DNA from: Mycobacteroides saopaulense
GTDB lineage: Bacteria; Actinomycetota; Actinomycetes; Mycobacteriales; Mycobacteriaceae
DNA: 64,000 bases
Assembly: GCF_001456355.1 (NCBI RefSeq)
Contig: NZ_CP010271.1
Location: 1,054,001 to 1,118,000 of the forward strand
Direction: 5' to 3'
In this document: piece by piece, positions 19,066-28,219 of the stretch
Layout: the number at the start of each line of letters is the position of its first letter
Numbering within the stretch: the first letter of the stretch is position 1
The notes under the pieces: generated by a model
The model's input: only the letters and a program-made list of their open reading frames with translations
What the model was told of the DNA's origin: nothing
Database searches by the model: none
Position numbers and translations under genes: made by a program

Positions 19066-19466
19066 GGCGGAACCGCCAGGCTGCAGCCGTAGACATCCCC
19101 GGTCACCGGGGGCCGCGTCGTCTTTACCAGGGCTGTGACCGGCACGGATCGTTCCGAGGACGGCGGCACCAGCACCTCGCGCCGTCCCGTCTCGCTGCCG
19201 TCGATGGAGCGGGCGCGCAGGATGCAGACCGCGGGCTTGGACGGGTCTTTACGTTCCACCGAGGCAGTAACGGAGACCGTCGAGGAGTCCACCAGCTTGT
19301 AGGCGGAAAGTTCGCCCTTGACGTCTCCGGGGCCCAATCGGCTATATCCGATCGCAGCGATCCCGACCCCGGCCACGATCACCAATGCGGTCAGCCCGAT
19401 GGCGATCCAGCGGCCGCGGCCGGGCCTGGCGGGCTTGGTGCCGTATCGCTCTTGCGGCCTGTCCAT
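19047..19466 (-). CDS. DUF4307 membrane protein (Rv1081c-like)
   Basis: This 139-residue protein has an N-terminal basic segment (RYGTKPARPGRGR), one membrane helix near residues 20-41, and an extracytoplasmic beta-rich domain with two Cys residues (in PAVCILRAR and VYGCSL) that could form a disulfide. It matches DUF4307 proteins such as Rv1081c, conserved next to mca and greA. Function is unknown. The start at 19466 fits family length; the much longer frame upstream is shadow of mca. Confidence 0.85.
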   Translation of the reverse strand: MDRPQERYGTKPARPGRGRWIAIGLTALVIVAGVGIAAIGYSRLGPGDVKGELSAYKLVDSSTVSVTASVERKDPSKPAVCILRARSIDGSETGRREVLVPPSSERSVPVTALVKTTRPPVTGDVYGCSLAVPPYLIAS

Positions 19467-19553
19467 GGAACCAACCGTATGACGGCCATACCGGGATGGA
19501 ACGATGGGGGCGCGAGAGCAGTGACGGGCTGACAGAAAGAGGCGGGCGCACGG

Positions 19554-20423
19554 GTGACCGGATTGCGATTGATGGCGGTGCACGCCCACCCCGATGACGA
19601 GGCCAGCAAGGGCGCCGCGACCACGGCCCGGTACGCCGCCGAGGGTCATGACGTCTTGGTGGTGACGCTGACGGGCGGCGAGCGCGGCGACATCCTGAAC
19701 CCCGCCATGGACCGTCCCGAGGTCGCCGCCAACATCGGGACCATCCGCCGCGAGGAGATGGCCAAGGCCGCCGCCGAGCTCGGCGTGCGTCACCGCTGGC
19801 TCGGCTACGTGGACTCGGGATTGCCGCAGGGCGACCCGTTGCCCCCGCTGCCGTCGGATTCTTTCGCGCTGGTGCCCATCGAAGAGCCGATCGCCAAGCT
19901 GGTTGCGGTGGTCCGAGAGTTCCGTCCGCACGTCATGACGACCTATGACGAGAACGGTGGCTATCCGCACCCGGATCACATCCGGTGCCACGACGTGTCG
20001 ATGGCGGCCTTCGAGGCCGCGGCGGACCCGGAGCAGTTCCCGGAGGCGGGTGAGCCGTGGACCGTCAGCAAGATCTACTACAACCACGGATTCATGCGGG
20101 CGCGTATGCAATTGCTCAACGACGAGTGCAAGAAGCATGGCTACAAGGGCCCATTCGATGAATGGCTTGAGCGCTGGCCGGCCGATGACGACACCTTCGA
20201 TCGTCGGGTGACCACCCGGGTGCCCTGCGCCGACTTCTTCGACGCACGAGACGCCGCCCTGCGCGCGCATGCCTCGCAGATCCCGCCGGACAGTAGCTTT
20301 TTCGCGGTTCCGCGTGAGTTCGAGCGGCGGCTGTGGCCCACCGAGGACTTCGAGCTCGCGAAGTCACGCGTGCCGACGAGCACCCCCGAGGACGACTTGT
20401 TCGCAGGAGTTGAAACCGCATGA
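19554..20423 (+). CDS. mca: Mycothiol S-conjugate amidase
   Basis: This 289-residue zinc amidase cleaves mycothiol S-conjugates to a mercapturic acid and GlcN-Ins, a detoxification step unique to actinobacteria. The metal motif [11 protein letters not shown] (His12, Asp15) and the C-terminal ligand region [14 protein letters not shown] are intact. Length and sequence match M. tuberculosis Mca (Rv1082). The start is GTG. Its stop overlaps the start of the next small membrane gene, indicating an operon. Its presence supports a mycobacterial host. Confidence 0.96.
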   Translation: MTGLRLMAVHAHPDDEASKGAATTARYAAEGHDVLVVTLTGGERGDILNPAMDRPEVAANIGTIRREEMAKAAAELGVRHRWLGYVDSGLPQGDPLPPLPSDSFALVPIEEPIAKLVAVVREFRPHVMTTYDENGGYPHPDHIRCHDVSMAAFEAAADPEQFPEAGEPWTVSKIYYNHGFMRARMQLLNDECKKHGYKGPFDEWLERWPADDDTFDRRVTTRVPCADFFDARDAALRAHASQIPPDSSFFAVPREFERRLWPTEDFELAKSRVPTSTPEDDLFAGVETA

Positions 20424-20710
20424 TGTTGATGGACGCCGTACTGGTGCTCGCCGATGAGAAGAGCCCGACCAACGTCGGCCCGGATTTCGGAAAGGCCGGC
20501 CCATTCGGGTTGACGGTGGTGGTGCTGCTGCTGGTGGGCACCTTCTTCCTGATCCGGTCGATGAACGCGCATCTGCGCAAGTTGCCGGAGACGTTCGATC
20601 CCGAGCATCCCGAGGCCGACCAGGCCGTCGACGACGGCACCGTCGGGACGGCCGCGGAGGAACCCGAAACGCCTTCGGATTCCGCCGATCAGCGGGGCGA
20701 CGATCGTTAA
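20420..20710 (+). CDS. Small single-pass membrane protein (Rv1083-like)
   Basis: This 96-residue protein has one membrane helix ([19 protein letters not shown], about residues 29-47) and an acidic, Pro/Glu-rich cytoplasmic tail. It corresponds by position and type to Rv1083. The start overlaps the mca stop by four bases, and its stop overlaps the presumed start region of the DUF255 gene, so the three are probably one operon. Function is unknown. Confidence 0.85.
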   Translation: MMLMDAVLVLADEKSPTNVGPDFGKAGPFGLTVVVLLLVGTFFLIRSMNAHLRKLPETFDPEHPEADQAVDDGTVGTAAEEPETPSDSADQRGDDR

Positions 20711-22676
20711 CCGGCTCGGCGCGGCGACCAGTCCCTATCTGCGCCAGCATGTCGACAACCCGGTGCACTGGCAGCAGTGGACGCCGGAGGCGTTGGCCGA
20801 AGCGCAGTCTCGCGATGTGCCGATCCTGCTGTCGATCGGGTACGCGGCCTGCCACTGGTGTCACGTGATGGCCCACGAGTCCTTCGAGGACGACGAGGTG
20901 GCCGCGGTCATGAACGCCGGGTTCGTCAACATCAAGGTCGACCGCGAAGAGCGACCCGACCTGGACGCCGTCTACATGAATGCCACCGTCGCGATGAACG
21001 GCCAGGGTGGCTGGCCCATGACGTGCTTCCTCACCCCGGACGGACGGCCCTTCTACACCGGGACCTATTACCCGAAACAGGGCTTTCTACAGTTGCTTTC
21101 GGCGGTACGCGAGACGTGGGAGCTGCGCCGCGGCGAGGTGGAAGAGGCGGCGTCGAGCATCACGGGGCAGCTACGCGAGATGTCCGGCCGTCTGCCCGCG
21201 GGACCCGGGGTGGATGCCGCGCTGTGCGATGCCGCGATCACCGCGATTCTTCCGGCCGAGGACATGCGCTTCGGGGGCTTCGGTGGCGCACCGAAGTTTC
21301 CGCCGTCGTCTCTGCTGGAGGCGCTGCTGCGCGGATACGAACGCACGGCGGACGCCACGGTGCTCGGGGTGGTGGCGCGGACCGCGACGGCGATGGCGCG
21401 CGGCGGCATCTACGACCAGTTGGCCGGGGGCTTCGCGCGATACAGCGTGGATGCGGCCTGGGTGGTGCCGCACTTCGAGAAGATGCTGTACGACAACGCG
21501 CTGCTGCTGCGGGTCTATGCGCACTGGGCGCGCCGCACCGACGACGCACTGGCGCGGCGAATCGCCTCGGAGACAGCCGATTTCCTGCTGCAGGAGCTGC
21601 GCGTCGGCGACCTGTTCGTCTCCTCACTGGATGCCGATGTCGACGGCTCGGAAGGCTCTACCTATGTGTGGACGCCCGCGCAGCTTGCCGACGTTCTCGG
21701 CGGCGAGGATGGCGATTGGGCCGCAGCGCTGTTCGAGGTGACGCCGGCGGGAACATTCGAGCACGGCAGTTCGGTGCTGCAGCTGTTGCGCGACCCCGAT
21801 GACGTGGAGCGATGGCGGCGCGTGCGTGCGGCACTGCTGGCGGAGCGACTACGGCGCGTGCAGCCCGGCCGCGACGACAAGGCCATCACCGCATGGAACG
21901 GTCTGACGATCACGGCGCTCGTGGAAGCGTCGGTCGCCCTGGATCGTGACGACCTGCTCGACGCGGCGGCCGGTTGCGCCGCCGAGCTGTTGGCCTTGCA
22001 TCTGCGTGACGGGCGGCTGCGGCGTGCCAGTCTGGGCGGGCAGGTCTCCGACGGGGACGGCGTACTGGAGGACTACGGCACGCTGGCCACCGGTTTGCTA
22101 GCGCTGTATCAGGTGACCGGGCAATGGCGCTGGCGTGAGGCGGCTGCGCAGCTGCTGGACACCGCGCTCGATCACTTCACCGATCCGGAATCGCCCGGTG
22201 CGTGGTTCGACGTCGCCGATGATGCCGAGCAACTGGTGCTGAGACCGAGCGATCCGCTGGACGGCGCCACTCCGTCCGGGGCGTCGTCGGTAACCGAGGC
22301 CCTGCTCACCGCCGGTTATCTGCTGGAGGACTCCCGCTACCGGGAAGCCGCGAACGCCTCACTGTCTGCGGCATCCATGGCGCTGGCCCGCGCACCGCGC
22401 TCGGCCGGCCACTGGCTGGCGGTGGCCGAGGCCGCGGTCCGGGGCCCGATCCAGGTGGCGGTGGCCTGCGACCCCGCGACCTCACCGCTGCTGCGGCAGG
22501 CGCGACTGTCGGCCCCCGGTGGCGCGATTGTGGTTGGCGGGGTGAAGGATTCGAGCGAGCTGTTGCGCGACAGAGGCCTGGTGGGCGATGTCGAGGCCGC
22601 CTACGTGTGCCGGGGTACCGTCTGCGATCTCCCGGTCACCGGGACCCAACAATTAGACGCCGCGTTGGGTAGGTAG
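20703..22676 (+). CDS. DUF255 thioredoxin-fold/glycosidase-like protein (Rv1084-like), noncanonical start
   Basis: The protein is about 657 residues. It has the DUF255 N-terminal thioredoxin-like domain with the CHWCHVMAHESFED motif and WPMTCFLTPDG, then an alpha/alpha six-barrel region (AWNGLTITALVEASVAL, SGASSVTEALL). Family members begin with N-R-L-x-x-x-S-P-Y-L-R-Q-H-x-D-N-P-V-x-W, and this is encoded here in frame from 20709. The first ATG, GTG or TTG in frame is GTG 20763, which would delete that conserved block. I therefore place the start at ATC 20703, following GGGGCGACG and overlapping the upstream stop codon. If GTG 20763 is used, the protein has 637 residues. Confidence 0.85.
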   Translation: MVNRLGAATSPYLRQHVDNPVHWQQWTPEALAEAQSRDVPILLSIGYAACHWCHVMAHESFEDDEVAAVMNAGFVNIKVDREERPDLDAVYMNATVAMNGQGGWPMTCFLTPDGRPFYTGTYYPKQGFLQLLSAVRETWELRRGEVEEAASSITGQLREMSGRLPAGPGVDAALCDAAITAILPAEDMRFGGFGGAPKFPPSSLLEALLRGYERTADATVLGVVARTATAMARGGIYDQLAGGFARYSVDAAWVVPHFEKMLYDNALLLRVYAHWARRTDDALARRIASETADFLLQELRVGDLFVSSLDADVDGSEGSTYVWTPAQLADVLGGEDGDWAAALFEVTPAGTFEHGSSVLQLLRDPDDVERWRRVRAALLAERLRRVQPGRDDKAITAWNGLTITALVEASVALDRDDLLDAAAGCAAELLALHLRDGRLRRASLGGQVSDGDGVLEDYGTLATGLLALYQVTGQWRWREAAAQLLDTALDHFTDPESPGAWFDVADDAEQLVLRPSDPLDGATPSGASSVTEALLTAGYLLEDSRYREAANASLSAASMALARAPRSAGHWLAVAEAAVRGPIQVAVACDPATSPLLRQARLSAPGGAIVVGGVKDSSELLRDRGLVGDVEAAYVCRGTVCDLPVTGTQQLDAALGR

Positions 22677-22686
22677 CGTCCCGGGC

Positions 22687-23061
22687 ATGACCGTTACCCG
22701 CGAGCAAGTTCTCGCCGTCGTCCAGAGCTACTGCGATCTACTCACCACAGGTACCGCGGCGCAGATCGCCGACCTGTATGCCGACGACGCGACCGTGGAG
22801 GATCCGCTGGGCGCCGACGTGCTCAAGGGCCGCGAGGCCATCCAGGGCTTCTACGCCACCATCGAGCCGCTGGACCGTCACGGCGAGCTGAAGCTGGTGC
22901 GGGCCACCGACAACGAGGCCGCGTTCAACTTCGAGCTGACCATCAAGCACGAGAACGGTGGCATGGTGATCGCGCCCATCGACGTGATGACCTTCAACGA
23001 CGAAGGCAAGATCACCTCGATGCGGGCCTTCTGGACCCAGGACGACATCAAGCAGCTCTAG
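22687..23061 (+). CDS. Ketosteroid delta-isomerase-like protein (SnoaL/NTF2 fold)
   Basis: This 124-residue protein has the three catalytic residues of bacterial 3-oxo-delta5-steroid isomerase in register: Tyr15, Asp39 in YADDATVEDPLG, and Asp99 in VIAPIDVMTF. The C-terminal SMRAFW strand matches as well. A true isomerase would move the C5-C6 double bond to C4-C5 after oxidation of a 3-hydroxysteroid. The window also encodes a cholesterol-oxidase-like enzyme and several sterol-type P450s. Substrate is inferred, as NTF2-fold proteins vary widely. Confidence 0.85.
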   Translation: MTVTREQVLAVVQSYCDLLTTGTAAQIADLYADDATVEDPLGADVLKGREAIQGFYATIEPLDRHGELKLVRATDNEAAFNFELTIKHENGGMVIAPIDVMTFNDEGKITSMRAFWTQDDIKQL

Positions 23062-23089
23062 ACCGCTTGCGGCGCTGTATGTTCGCCGC

Positions 23090-23671
23090 ATGACTGCCTC
23101 TGCACGCGACCAGCTCGAGGGGCTGGGCTTCCTCTACAGCTATCTGCAGCGAGTCTTCGTCTTCACCAGGACGATGCAGATGCTGGACCCGCAACGCCCT
23201 GTCGACGTGAATGCCGACGAGCTCAAGGCGGCCCTCGATCTCGTCGGCGATACGGTCCGGCAGTTCGATTTCGAGAGTGGGCTGAGCGTGGCGCGACGTG
23301 CGGCGCTCAGCCCGATCATCGCGGCGGTGCGTGGCTGGATCGACGGGAACCGGCCACAGCCGAATGACTCGCGTGCGCGGGCGATCGCGCACGCCGCAAG
23401 TACGGCCTACTTTGACGAGCACCTGAACTCGGCTCGTATTCACCTTGGCGACCACTACGACGCCGACTATGCCGACTACTGCAGGCAGCGCATCCTGCTG
23501 CTCCAGGCTTGGGTTCGGCAGGTGAGTTCGATCGTCGGGAAAACCGCGGACGGGGTGCCCTTAACGGGTGACGAGGAATCGGCACTCGGCCGCGTCGTCC
23601 ACGCGATGGCTGCCGACGACGCCGAATCTGTTGTCCGGAACTTCGCCACGGTTCAGGCGGTGCTCGCGTGA
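23090..23671 (+). CDS. Conserved hypothetical protein, helical
   Basis: I do not recognise this 193-residue protein. It looks all-alpha, with helices such as QLEGLGFLYSYLQRVFVFTRTMQML and a central YDADYADYCRQRILLLQAWVRQ. There is no signal peptide and no membrane segment. It begins 28 bases after the isomerase-like gene and may be co-transcribed with it. It converges on the hemolysin III gene with an eight-base gap. Confidence 0.7.
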   Translation: MTASARDQLEGLGFLYSYLQRVFVFTRTMQMLDPQRPVDVNADELKAALDLVGDTVRQFDFESGLSVARRAALSPIIAAVRGWIDGNRPQPNDSRARAIAHAASTAYFDEHLNSARIHLGDHYDADYADYCRQRILLLQAWVRQVSSIVGKTADGVPLTGDEESALGRVVHAMAADDAESVVRNFATVQAVLA

Positions 23672-23678
23672 GGAGTCG

Positions 23679-24467
23679 TTACGCGAAGACGGCGAACCAC
23701 ACCGCGATGTAGTGGCATGTCGCGGCGATGACCGTTGCCGCGTGGAAGAACTCGTGGTGGCCGAAGTGCAGTGGCCACGGGTTGGGCCACTTCGCGGCGT
23801 ACAGGATGGCGCCGATGCTGTACAGGGCGCCGCCGACGATCAGCAGTACCACCGCGGCCACCCCGGCGCCGTTCAGCAGTGTGGGGAAGAAGCCGACCGC
23901 CACCCAACCGAGCAGCAGGTACAGCGGCACCCCCACCCACCGTGGTGCGGTCGGCCAACACATCTTCAAGATCACTCCGGCCAGCGCGCCGCCCCACACG
24001 ATGGCCAGCACCAAATTGCCCTCCGAAGGCGGCATCGCCAGCATCGCGAAGGGCGTGTAGCTGCCCGCGATGAATACGAAGATCATCGAATGATCCAGCC
24101 GCTTCATCCAGGTGCGCGTGGTCGGAGATTTCCAGTTGACGCGGTGATAGGCGGCGCTGACCCCGAAGACGCCCAGCACGGTGAGGCTGTAGATCGCGGT
24201 CGCCAGACCGGCCTTCGGTGACCGCACCGACCACGCGACCGACACCAGCACGATGCCGGTGACGATGGCGATCACACAGGCATAGAAATGGATCCAGCCG
24301 CGGGCCTTGGGTTTGATCGGCAGCGTCTCGATACCGCCGACGAGCGCCGCCATCGGGAGCGAGAGTTCGGAGGTCGGTGCTTCGGGTGCAGGAGACTCAT
24401 CGGTGCCGGTGCCTCTTCGCGCAAGCTGGGGGTCCCTCCCGCCTGCGGGGGCCTCATCGGTCTGCAT
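23679..24467 (-). CDS. Hemolysin III (YqfA/PAQR) family membrane protein
   Basis: This 262-residue protein has an Ala/Pro-rich N-terminal tail of about 50 residues followed by seven membrane helices. PAQR-type metal-site motifs are visible: [26 protein letters not shown] and the C-terminal [16 protein letters not shown], giving the Asp and His zinc ligands. It matches Rv1085c by position. Members are linked to membrane fluidity homeostasis rather than lysis; no activity can be read directly. Confidence 0.9.
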   Translation of the reverse strand: MQTDEAPAGGRDPQLARRGTGTDESPAPEAPTSELSLPMAALVGGIETLPIKPKARGWIHFYACVIAIVTGIVLVSVAWSVRSPKAGLATAIYSLTVLGVFGVSAAYHRVNWKSPTTRTWMKRLDHSMIFVFIAGSYTPFAMLAMPPSEGNLVLAIVWGGALAGVILKMCWPTAPRWVGVPLYLLLGWVAVGFFPTLLNGAGVAAVVLLIVGGALYSIGAILYAAKWPNPWPLHFGHHEFFHAATVIAATCHYIAVWFAVFA

Positions 24468-24568
24468 GCGTCACAGTATCCCTTCCCTACCTAAACCCAG
24501 TTTGTGAATGTTGTGTGCAGATCCATATCTGCTGCTCCGGCCCGCGGACGGCTCGCTAGGCTGGATCC

Positions 24569-25351
24569 GTGGAGATCATCCCGCCGACGCTGAAAGAACC
24601 GCTGTACAAGCTCTACGAAATGCGGCTCCGCCAGGAGCTGGCCAAGGCGTCGAAACCGCGGCATATCGCCGTCCTGTGTGACGGCAACCGTCGTTGGGCA
24701 CGCTCGGCCGGGTACACCGACGTCAGCCACGGATACCGGATGGGCGCCCGCAAGATCGGCGAGATGCTGGGCTGGTGTCAGGACGCCGGTGTGGAGATGG
24801 CCACCGTGTATCTGCTGTCGGCGGAGAATCTGACCCGCGATCCCGATCAGCTCGGCGAGCTGCTGGAGATCATCACCGATGTCGTCGAGGAACTGTGCGC
24901 GCCGCAGAACAAGTGGAGTGTGCGTAGCGTCGGCGACCTTGATCTGCTGCCCGACGAGGTGGCCGAGCGCATGCGGCAGGCAGTGAAGTCGGCACCATCG
25001 GACGCCCGCTTCCATGTGAACGTCGCGGTCGGCTACGGCGGCAGGCAAGAGATCACCGATGCGGTGCGCACCCTGCTGAACAAGGAGTTGGCCAACGGCG
25101 CCACCGCCGAGCAGTTGGTGCAGGCGGTGACGGTCGATGCCATCTCCGAGAACTTGTACACCTCAGGGCAGCCCGACCCGGATCTGGTCATCCGCACATC
25201 GGGGGAGCAGCGCCTGTCGGGATTCCTGCTGTGGCAGAGCGCCTACTCGGAGATGTGGTTCACCGATGCGTACTGGCCCGAGTTCCGGCGGGTGGACTTC
25301 CTGCGCGCGCTGCGCGATTACGCCGCCAGAAACCGCCGGTTCGGGCAGTAG
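24569..25351 (+). CDS. Short-chain Z-isoprenyl diphosphate synthase (Rv1086-like)
   Basis: This 260-residue cis-prenyltransferase has the diphosphate-binding motif LCDGNRRWARSAG, the VNVAVGYGGRQEI segment, and the C-terminal RTSGEQRLSGFLLWQSAYSE signature. The M. tuberculosis ortholog Rv1086 makes E,Z-farnesyl diphosphate, the precursor for decaprenyl phosphate used in cell-wall synthesis. The start is GTG at 24569. Its stop abuts the convergent SDR gene with no gap. Confidence 0.93.
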   Translation: MEIIPPTLKEPLYKLYEMRLRQELAKASKPRHIAVLCDGNRRWARSAGYTDVSHGYRMGARKIGEMLGWCQDAGVEMATVYLLSAENLTRDPDQLGELLEIITDVVEELCAPQNKWSVRSVGDLDLLPDEVAERMRQAVKSAPSDARFHVNVAVGYGGRQEITDAVRTLLNKELANGATAEQLVQAVTVDAISENLYTSGQPDPDLVIRTSGEQRLSGFLLWQSAYSEMWFTDAYWPEFRRVDFLRALRDYAARNRRFGQ

Positions 25352-26197
25352 TCATCGTCGGCCCATGAGGCCGTCGATCTCCTCGACGGTCCAGATGGGG
25401 GCCTCCCGGTAGCCCAAGGGTGTTGGGACCTGACGTGTGAAACGTCCGATGAAACCGCCTGCCGCGAGGAATATCTGGCCCGTGATGCGGGTGGATAGGT
25501 CGCCGGCGAGATAGGCGTACAGCGGTGCCACGCATTCCGGCGGTGCCGGTGCGAGGGAGGCCTGCAGGGTCATCTCATCGAGTAGTCCCCGCGCGTGCAG
25601 ATCGTGCAGGTGTGCGACGTATTCATCGCCCTCGGACAGCCGGGTGCGGGCGCCTGGGCAGATCACGTTCGCGCGCACACCGCTGCGTTTCAGTTCGGCG
25701 GCGATGGCCAGTGTCAGTCCGTTGACGGCCGCTTTGCCGGCCGGATACCCGGTACCGCCGTAAATACCCAGGGCTGCAGTTGATCCGGTGTTGACGATGG
25801 ACCCGTGCCCCTGGGCCGCCATGAGCGGTGCGACGATGCGGCAGGTGTGGAACACCGTACCCAGATGTGCGTCGAGTAGCCGTTGAAACTCGTCGGGGGT
25901 GATGGTCAGGATGGATGAGCCGGTGGGTTCGGCCACGCCGGCGCAATTGATCAGCACGTCGATCCCGCCGTACCGGGCGTGGCAGGCGTCGATCAGATCC
26001 GTGGCAGTCCGCTGGTTGTCCGGGGACCCGACGAATCCGATCGCCGCGCCTCCGCTCGATGTGATCGCGCCGACTGTGTCGTCAACCGCATCGGCATGTC
26101 GGCCGTTGACCACCACATGGGCGCCACGGTCGGCGAGGAGTTGCGCGACCGCGCGGCCGATACCCCGGCTGCCGCCCACGACAACGCAATTGGGCAT
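25352..26197 (-). CDS. Short-chain dehydrogenase/reductase, end of cyp51 operon
   Basis: This 281-residue SDR has the N-terminal cofactor loop VVGGSRGIGRAVA, the NCAGVAEP motif, a catalytic Ser in VNTGSTAAL, and the YPAGK catalytic Tyr/Lys pair. The start at 26197 shares one base with the upstream P450 stop (TGATG). It is the last gene of an eight-gene minus-strand operon from tetR. It has no counterpart in the M. tuberculosis Rv0762c-Rv0767c block, so with the adjacent P450 it appears to be an added module. The substrate is perhaps a hydroxylated sterol or lipid (inference). Confidence 0.88.
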   Translation of the reverse strand: MPNCVVVGGSRGIGRAVAQLLADRGAHVVVNGRHADAVDDTVGAITSSGGAAIGFVGSPDNQRTATDLIDACHARYGGIDVLINCAGVAEPTGSSILTITPDEFQRLLDAHLGTVFHTCRIVAPLMAAQGHGSIVNTGSTAALGIYGGTGYPAGKAAVNGLTLAIAAELKRSGVRANVICPGARTRLSEGDEYVAHLHDLHARGLLDEMTLQASLAPAPPECVAPLYAYLAGDLSTRITGQIFLAAGGFIGRFTRQVPTPLGYREAPIWTVEEIDGLMGRR

Positions 26198-27444
26198 CAG
26201 TGTGTGACGGGACAGTAGGCCGTGTCGAACTTCTTGATGCCGTTGATCCAGCCCGAATGGAATCGCGGAGCATCCCCGATTCGCGAGATGTCCGGCATGC
26301 GGTCGGCGATCTTGTTGAAGATGATCTCCAGCTCCACCTTGGCGAGGTTGGCGCCCAGGCAATAGTGGGCACCCGTGCCGCCGAAGCCCAGGTGTGGGTT
26401 GGGATCTCGGCTGATGTCGAAGGTATGCGGGTTCTCGAAAACCTCTTCGTCGAAATTGGCCGACGGATACAGCATGACGACCCGCTCACCGGTCTTGATG
26501 GGGACTCCGCCGATCATGGTGTCTTGCAGGGCGGTCCGCTGTTGTGAGATCAACGGAGAGGTGTATCGGACGATCTCGTCGACAGCGGAGGCGGGACGGT
26601 CTCGTTTGAAAAGCTCCCACTGATCGGGGTGTTCCAGGAACGCCATCATGCCCATGGTGGTTGCGTTGCGGGTGGTTTCATTACCCGCGACCGAGAGCAT
26701 CACGACGAAGAAGCCGAATTGTTCCGGGGTGAGTTGCTCGCCGTCGACCGTTCCGGACAACAGGCGGGAGACCACGTCGTTACCCGGACAGTCACGCCGC
26801 TGCTCGGCGAGTTGATAGGAGTACCCGAGGATTTGGGCGGCACCGATGCGCGGGTCGATCTCGACGTCAGCCTCGTCGTACCCCGTCATCTGATTGCTCC
26901 ACTCGAAGAGCTTGACGCGGTCCTCTTCGGGAACGCCGATCAATTCGGCGATGGCCTGCATGGGTAGCTCGCTGGCCACCTCACGCACGAACTCGCCATG
27001 CCCACTTTCGAGGGCTGCCCGGACGATCCGCTCCGCCCGGTCCTCCAGCGTGATGCGCAACGCCGCGATGGAACGCGGGGTGAACATGCGGGACACCAGG
27101 CCGCGCAGCTGGGTGTGTTCGGGGGCGTCCTTGTTGATCAGTACCGACAGGGTGGCCTGGAACTCTTCCGGGCTGATGTGGTCCTCAAGGCGCGGAATGG
27201 CGCCCTTGCGACCCGAGGAGAAGATGTCGGTGTGCAGCGAGACTTCCCGCACATCACGGTGTTTGGAGATCACCCAGTAGCCGTCGTCGGCGAATCCGCC
27301 GACCGTGCGCGGCTGGGGGTTCCACCAGACGGGTGCTTCGCGACGAAGCATCGCGAACTCCTCGTGCGGCATCCGGTCCCCGTACAGATTGGGATCGGTG
27401 AAATCGAATCCCTCCGGCAGGCCCAGCTCCGCAGCGGTCTTCAT
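26197..27444 (-). CDS. Cytochrome P450, CYP125-like
   Basis: This 415-residue P450 (418 if GTG 27453, which overlaps the upstream stop, is used) has I-helix AGNETTRN, the K-helix EIVR, and the haem loop FGGTGAHYCLGANLA. Long stretches (GFDFTDPNLYGDRMPHEEFA, FFVVMLSVAGNETTRN, GERVVMLYPSANFDEEVF) recall CYP125, the sterol C26/C27 hydroxylase. It could instead be another member of the CYP124/CYP125/CYP142 clade. It lies downstream of a ferredoxin gene in the same operon. Sterol side-chain oxidation is a reasonable but unproven role. Confidence 0.88.
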   Translation of the reverse strand: MKTAAELGLPEGFDFTDPNLYGDRMPHEEFAMLRREAPVWWNPQPRTVGGFADDGYWVISKHRDVREVSLHTDIFSSGRKGAIPRLEDHISPEEFQATLSVLINKDAPEHTQLRGLVSRMFTPRSIAALRITLEDRAERIVRAALESGHGEFVREVASELPMQAIAELIGVPEEDRVKLFEWSNQMTGYDEADVEIDPRIGAAQILGYSYQLAEQRRDCPGNDVVSRLLSGTVDGEQLTPEQFGFFVVMLSVAGNETTRNATTMGMMAFLEHPDQWELFKRDRPASAVDEIVRYTSPLISQQRTALQDTMIGGVPIKTGERVVMLYPSANFDEEVFENPHTFDISRDPNPHLGFGGTGAHYCLGANLAKVELEIIFNKIADRMPDISRIGDAPRFHSGWINGIKKFDTAYCPVTH

Positions 27445-27449
27445 GGCGG

Positions 27450-28004
27450 TCACCAGAGGGGCACCGGAGTCTTGCCCAGGGGGTAGTAGCCGGGCACCTT
27501 CTCGCCCGACAGGCCGCGCTGGATGCGCTTCTGCATGCCCTCGCTGAGCTTGCCCGCCTTGATGAGGTCCATGTACAGGGCCGAGACATGGCCGAAGTCG
27601 AAGAAGTCGCGCTGCCAATTCCACTGGCCGTTGCCGGCATACCGGAACCAGCTGCCACCGATTCCGTAGACGGTTCGGTCGTCATCGCAAACTCCGTCGA
27701 TCTGGCCGGCTACTTGCTTCCAGAATCCGATGACCTCGCCCTGCTTGTCGTCGACGATCACCTTCTGATACGGGTACGTCCAGCCTTCCAGGCCCTCCAT
27801 CTCCTGGCCGAGTGCGATGTCGCGTATCTCGTCGATTCCGACGCACATCACGTCTTCCTTGGGGCCGATGTTCCAGCCGTATGTGGCGTCATCGGTGTAG
27901 AAGCGTGCCAACGGTTTCCAGTCACCCGCCTTCTCGGCGTCCAGGTTGGCCTGCAGCCAGTCCGCGACGACATCGTCGAGTTCCTGGCGGGGGAATTGCG
28001 GCAT
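27450..28004 (-). CDS. NTF2/SnoaL-like protein (Rv0762c-like)
   Basis: This 184-residue protein has an N-terminal helix pair and a cone-like NTF2-fold pattern (ADWLQANLDAEKAGDWKPLA, FYTDDATYGWNIGP). A WNWQRDFFDFGHVSALYMDL segment and a Pro-rich tail follow. Position in the P450 block and size (181 residues) agree with M. tuberculosis Rv0762c. NTF2-fold proteins can be isomerases, dehydratases or lipid-binding. The start at 28004 is preferred to an upstream Met that lacks family character. It lies 11 bases after the ferredoxin gene. Confidence 0.82.
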   Translation of the reverse strand: MPQFPRQELDDVVADWLQANLDAEKAGDWKPLARFYTDDATYGWNIGPKEDVMCVGIDEIRDIALGQEMEGLEGWTYPYQKVIVDDKQGEVIGFWKQVAGQIDGVCDDDRTVYGIGGSWFRYAGNGQWNWQRDFFDFGHVSALYMDLIKAGKLSEGMQKRIQRGLSGEKVPGYYPLGKTPVPLW

Positions 28005-28015
28005 CGTTGACGCTC

Positions 28016-28219
<204 letters not shown>

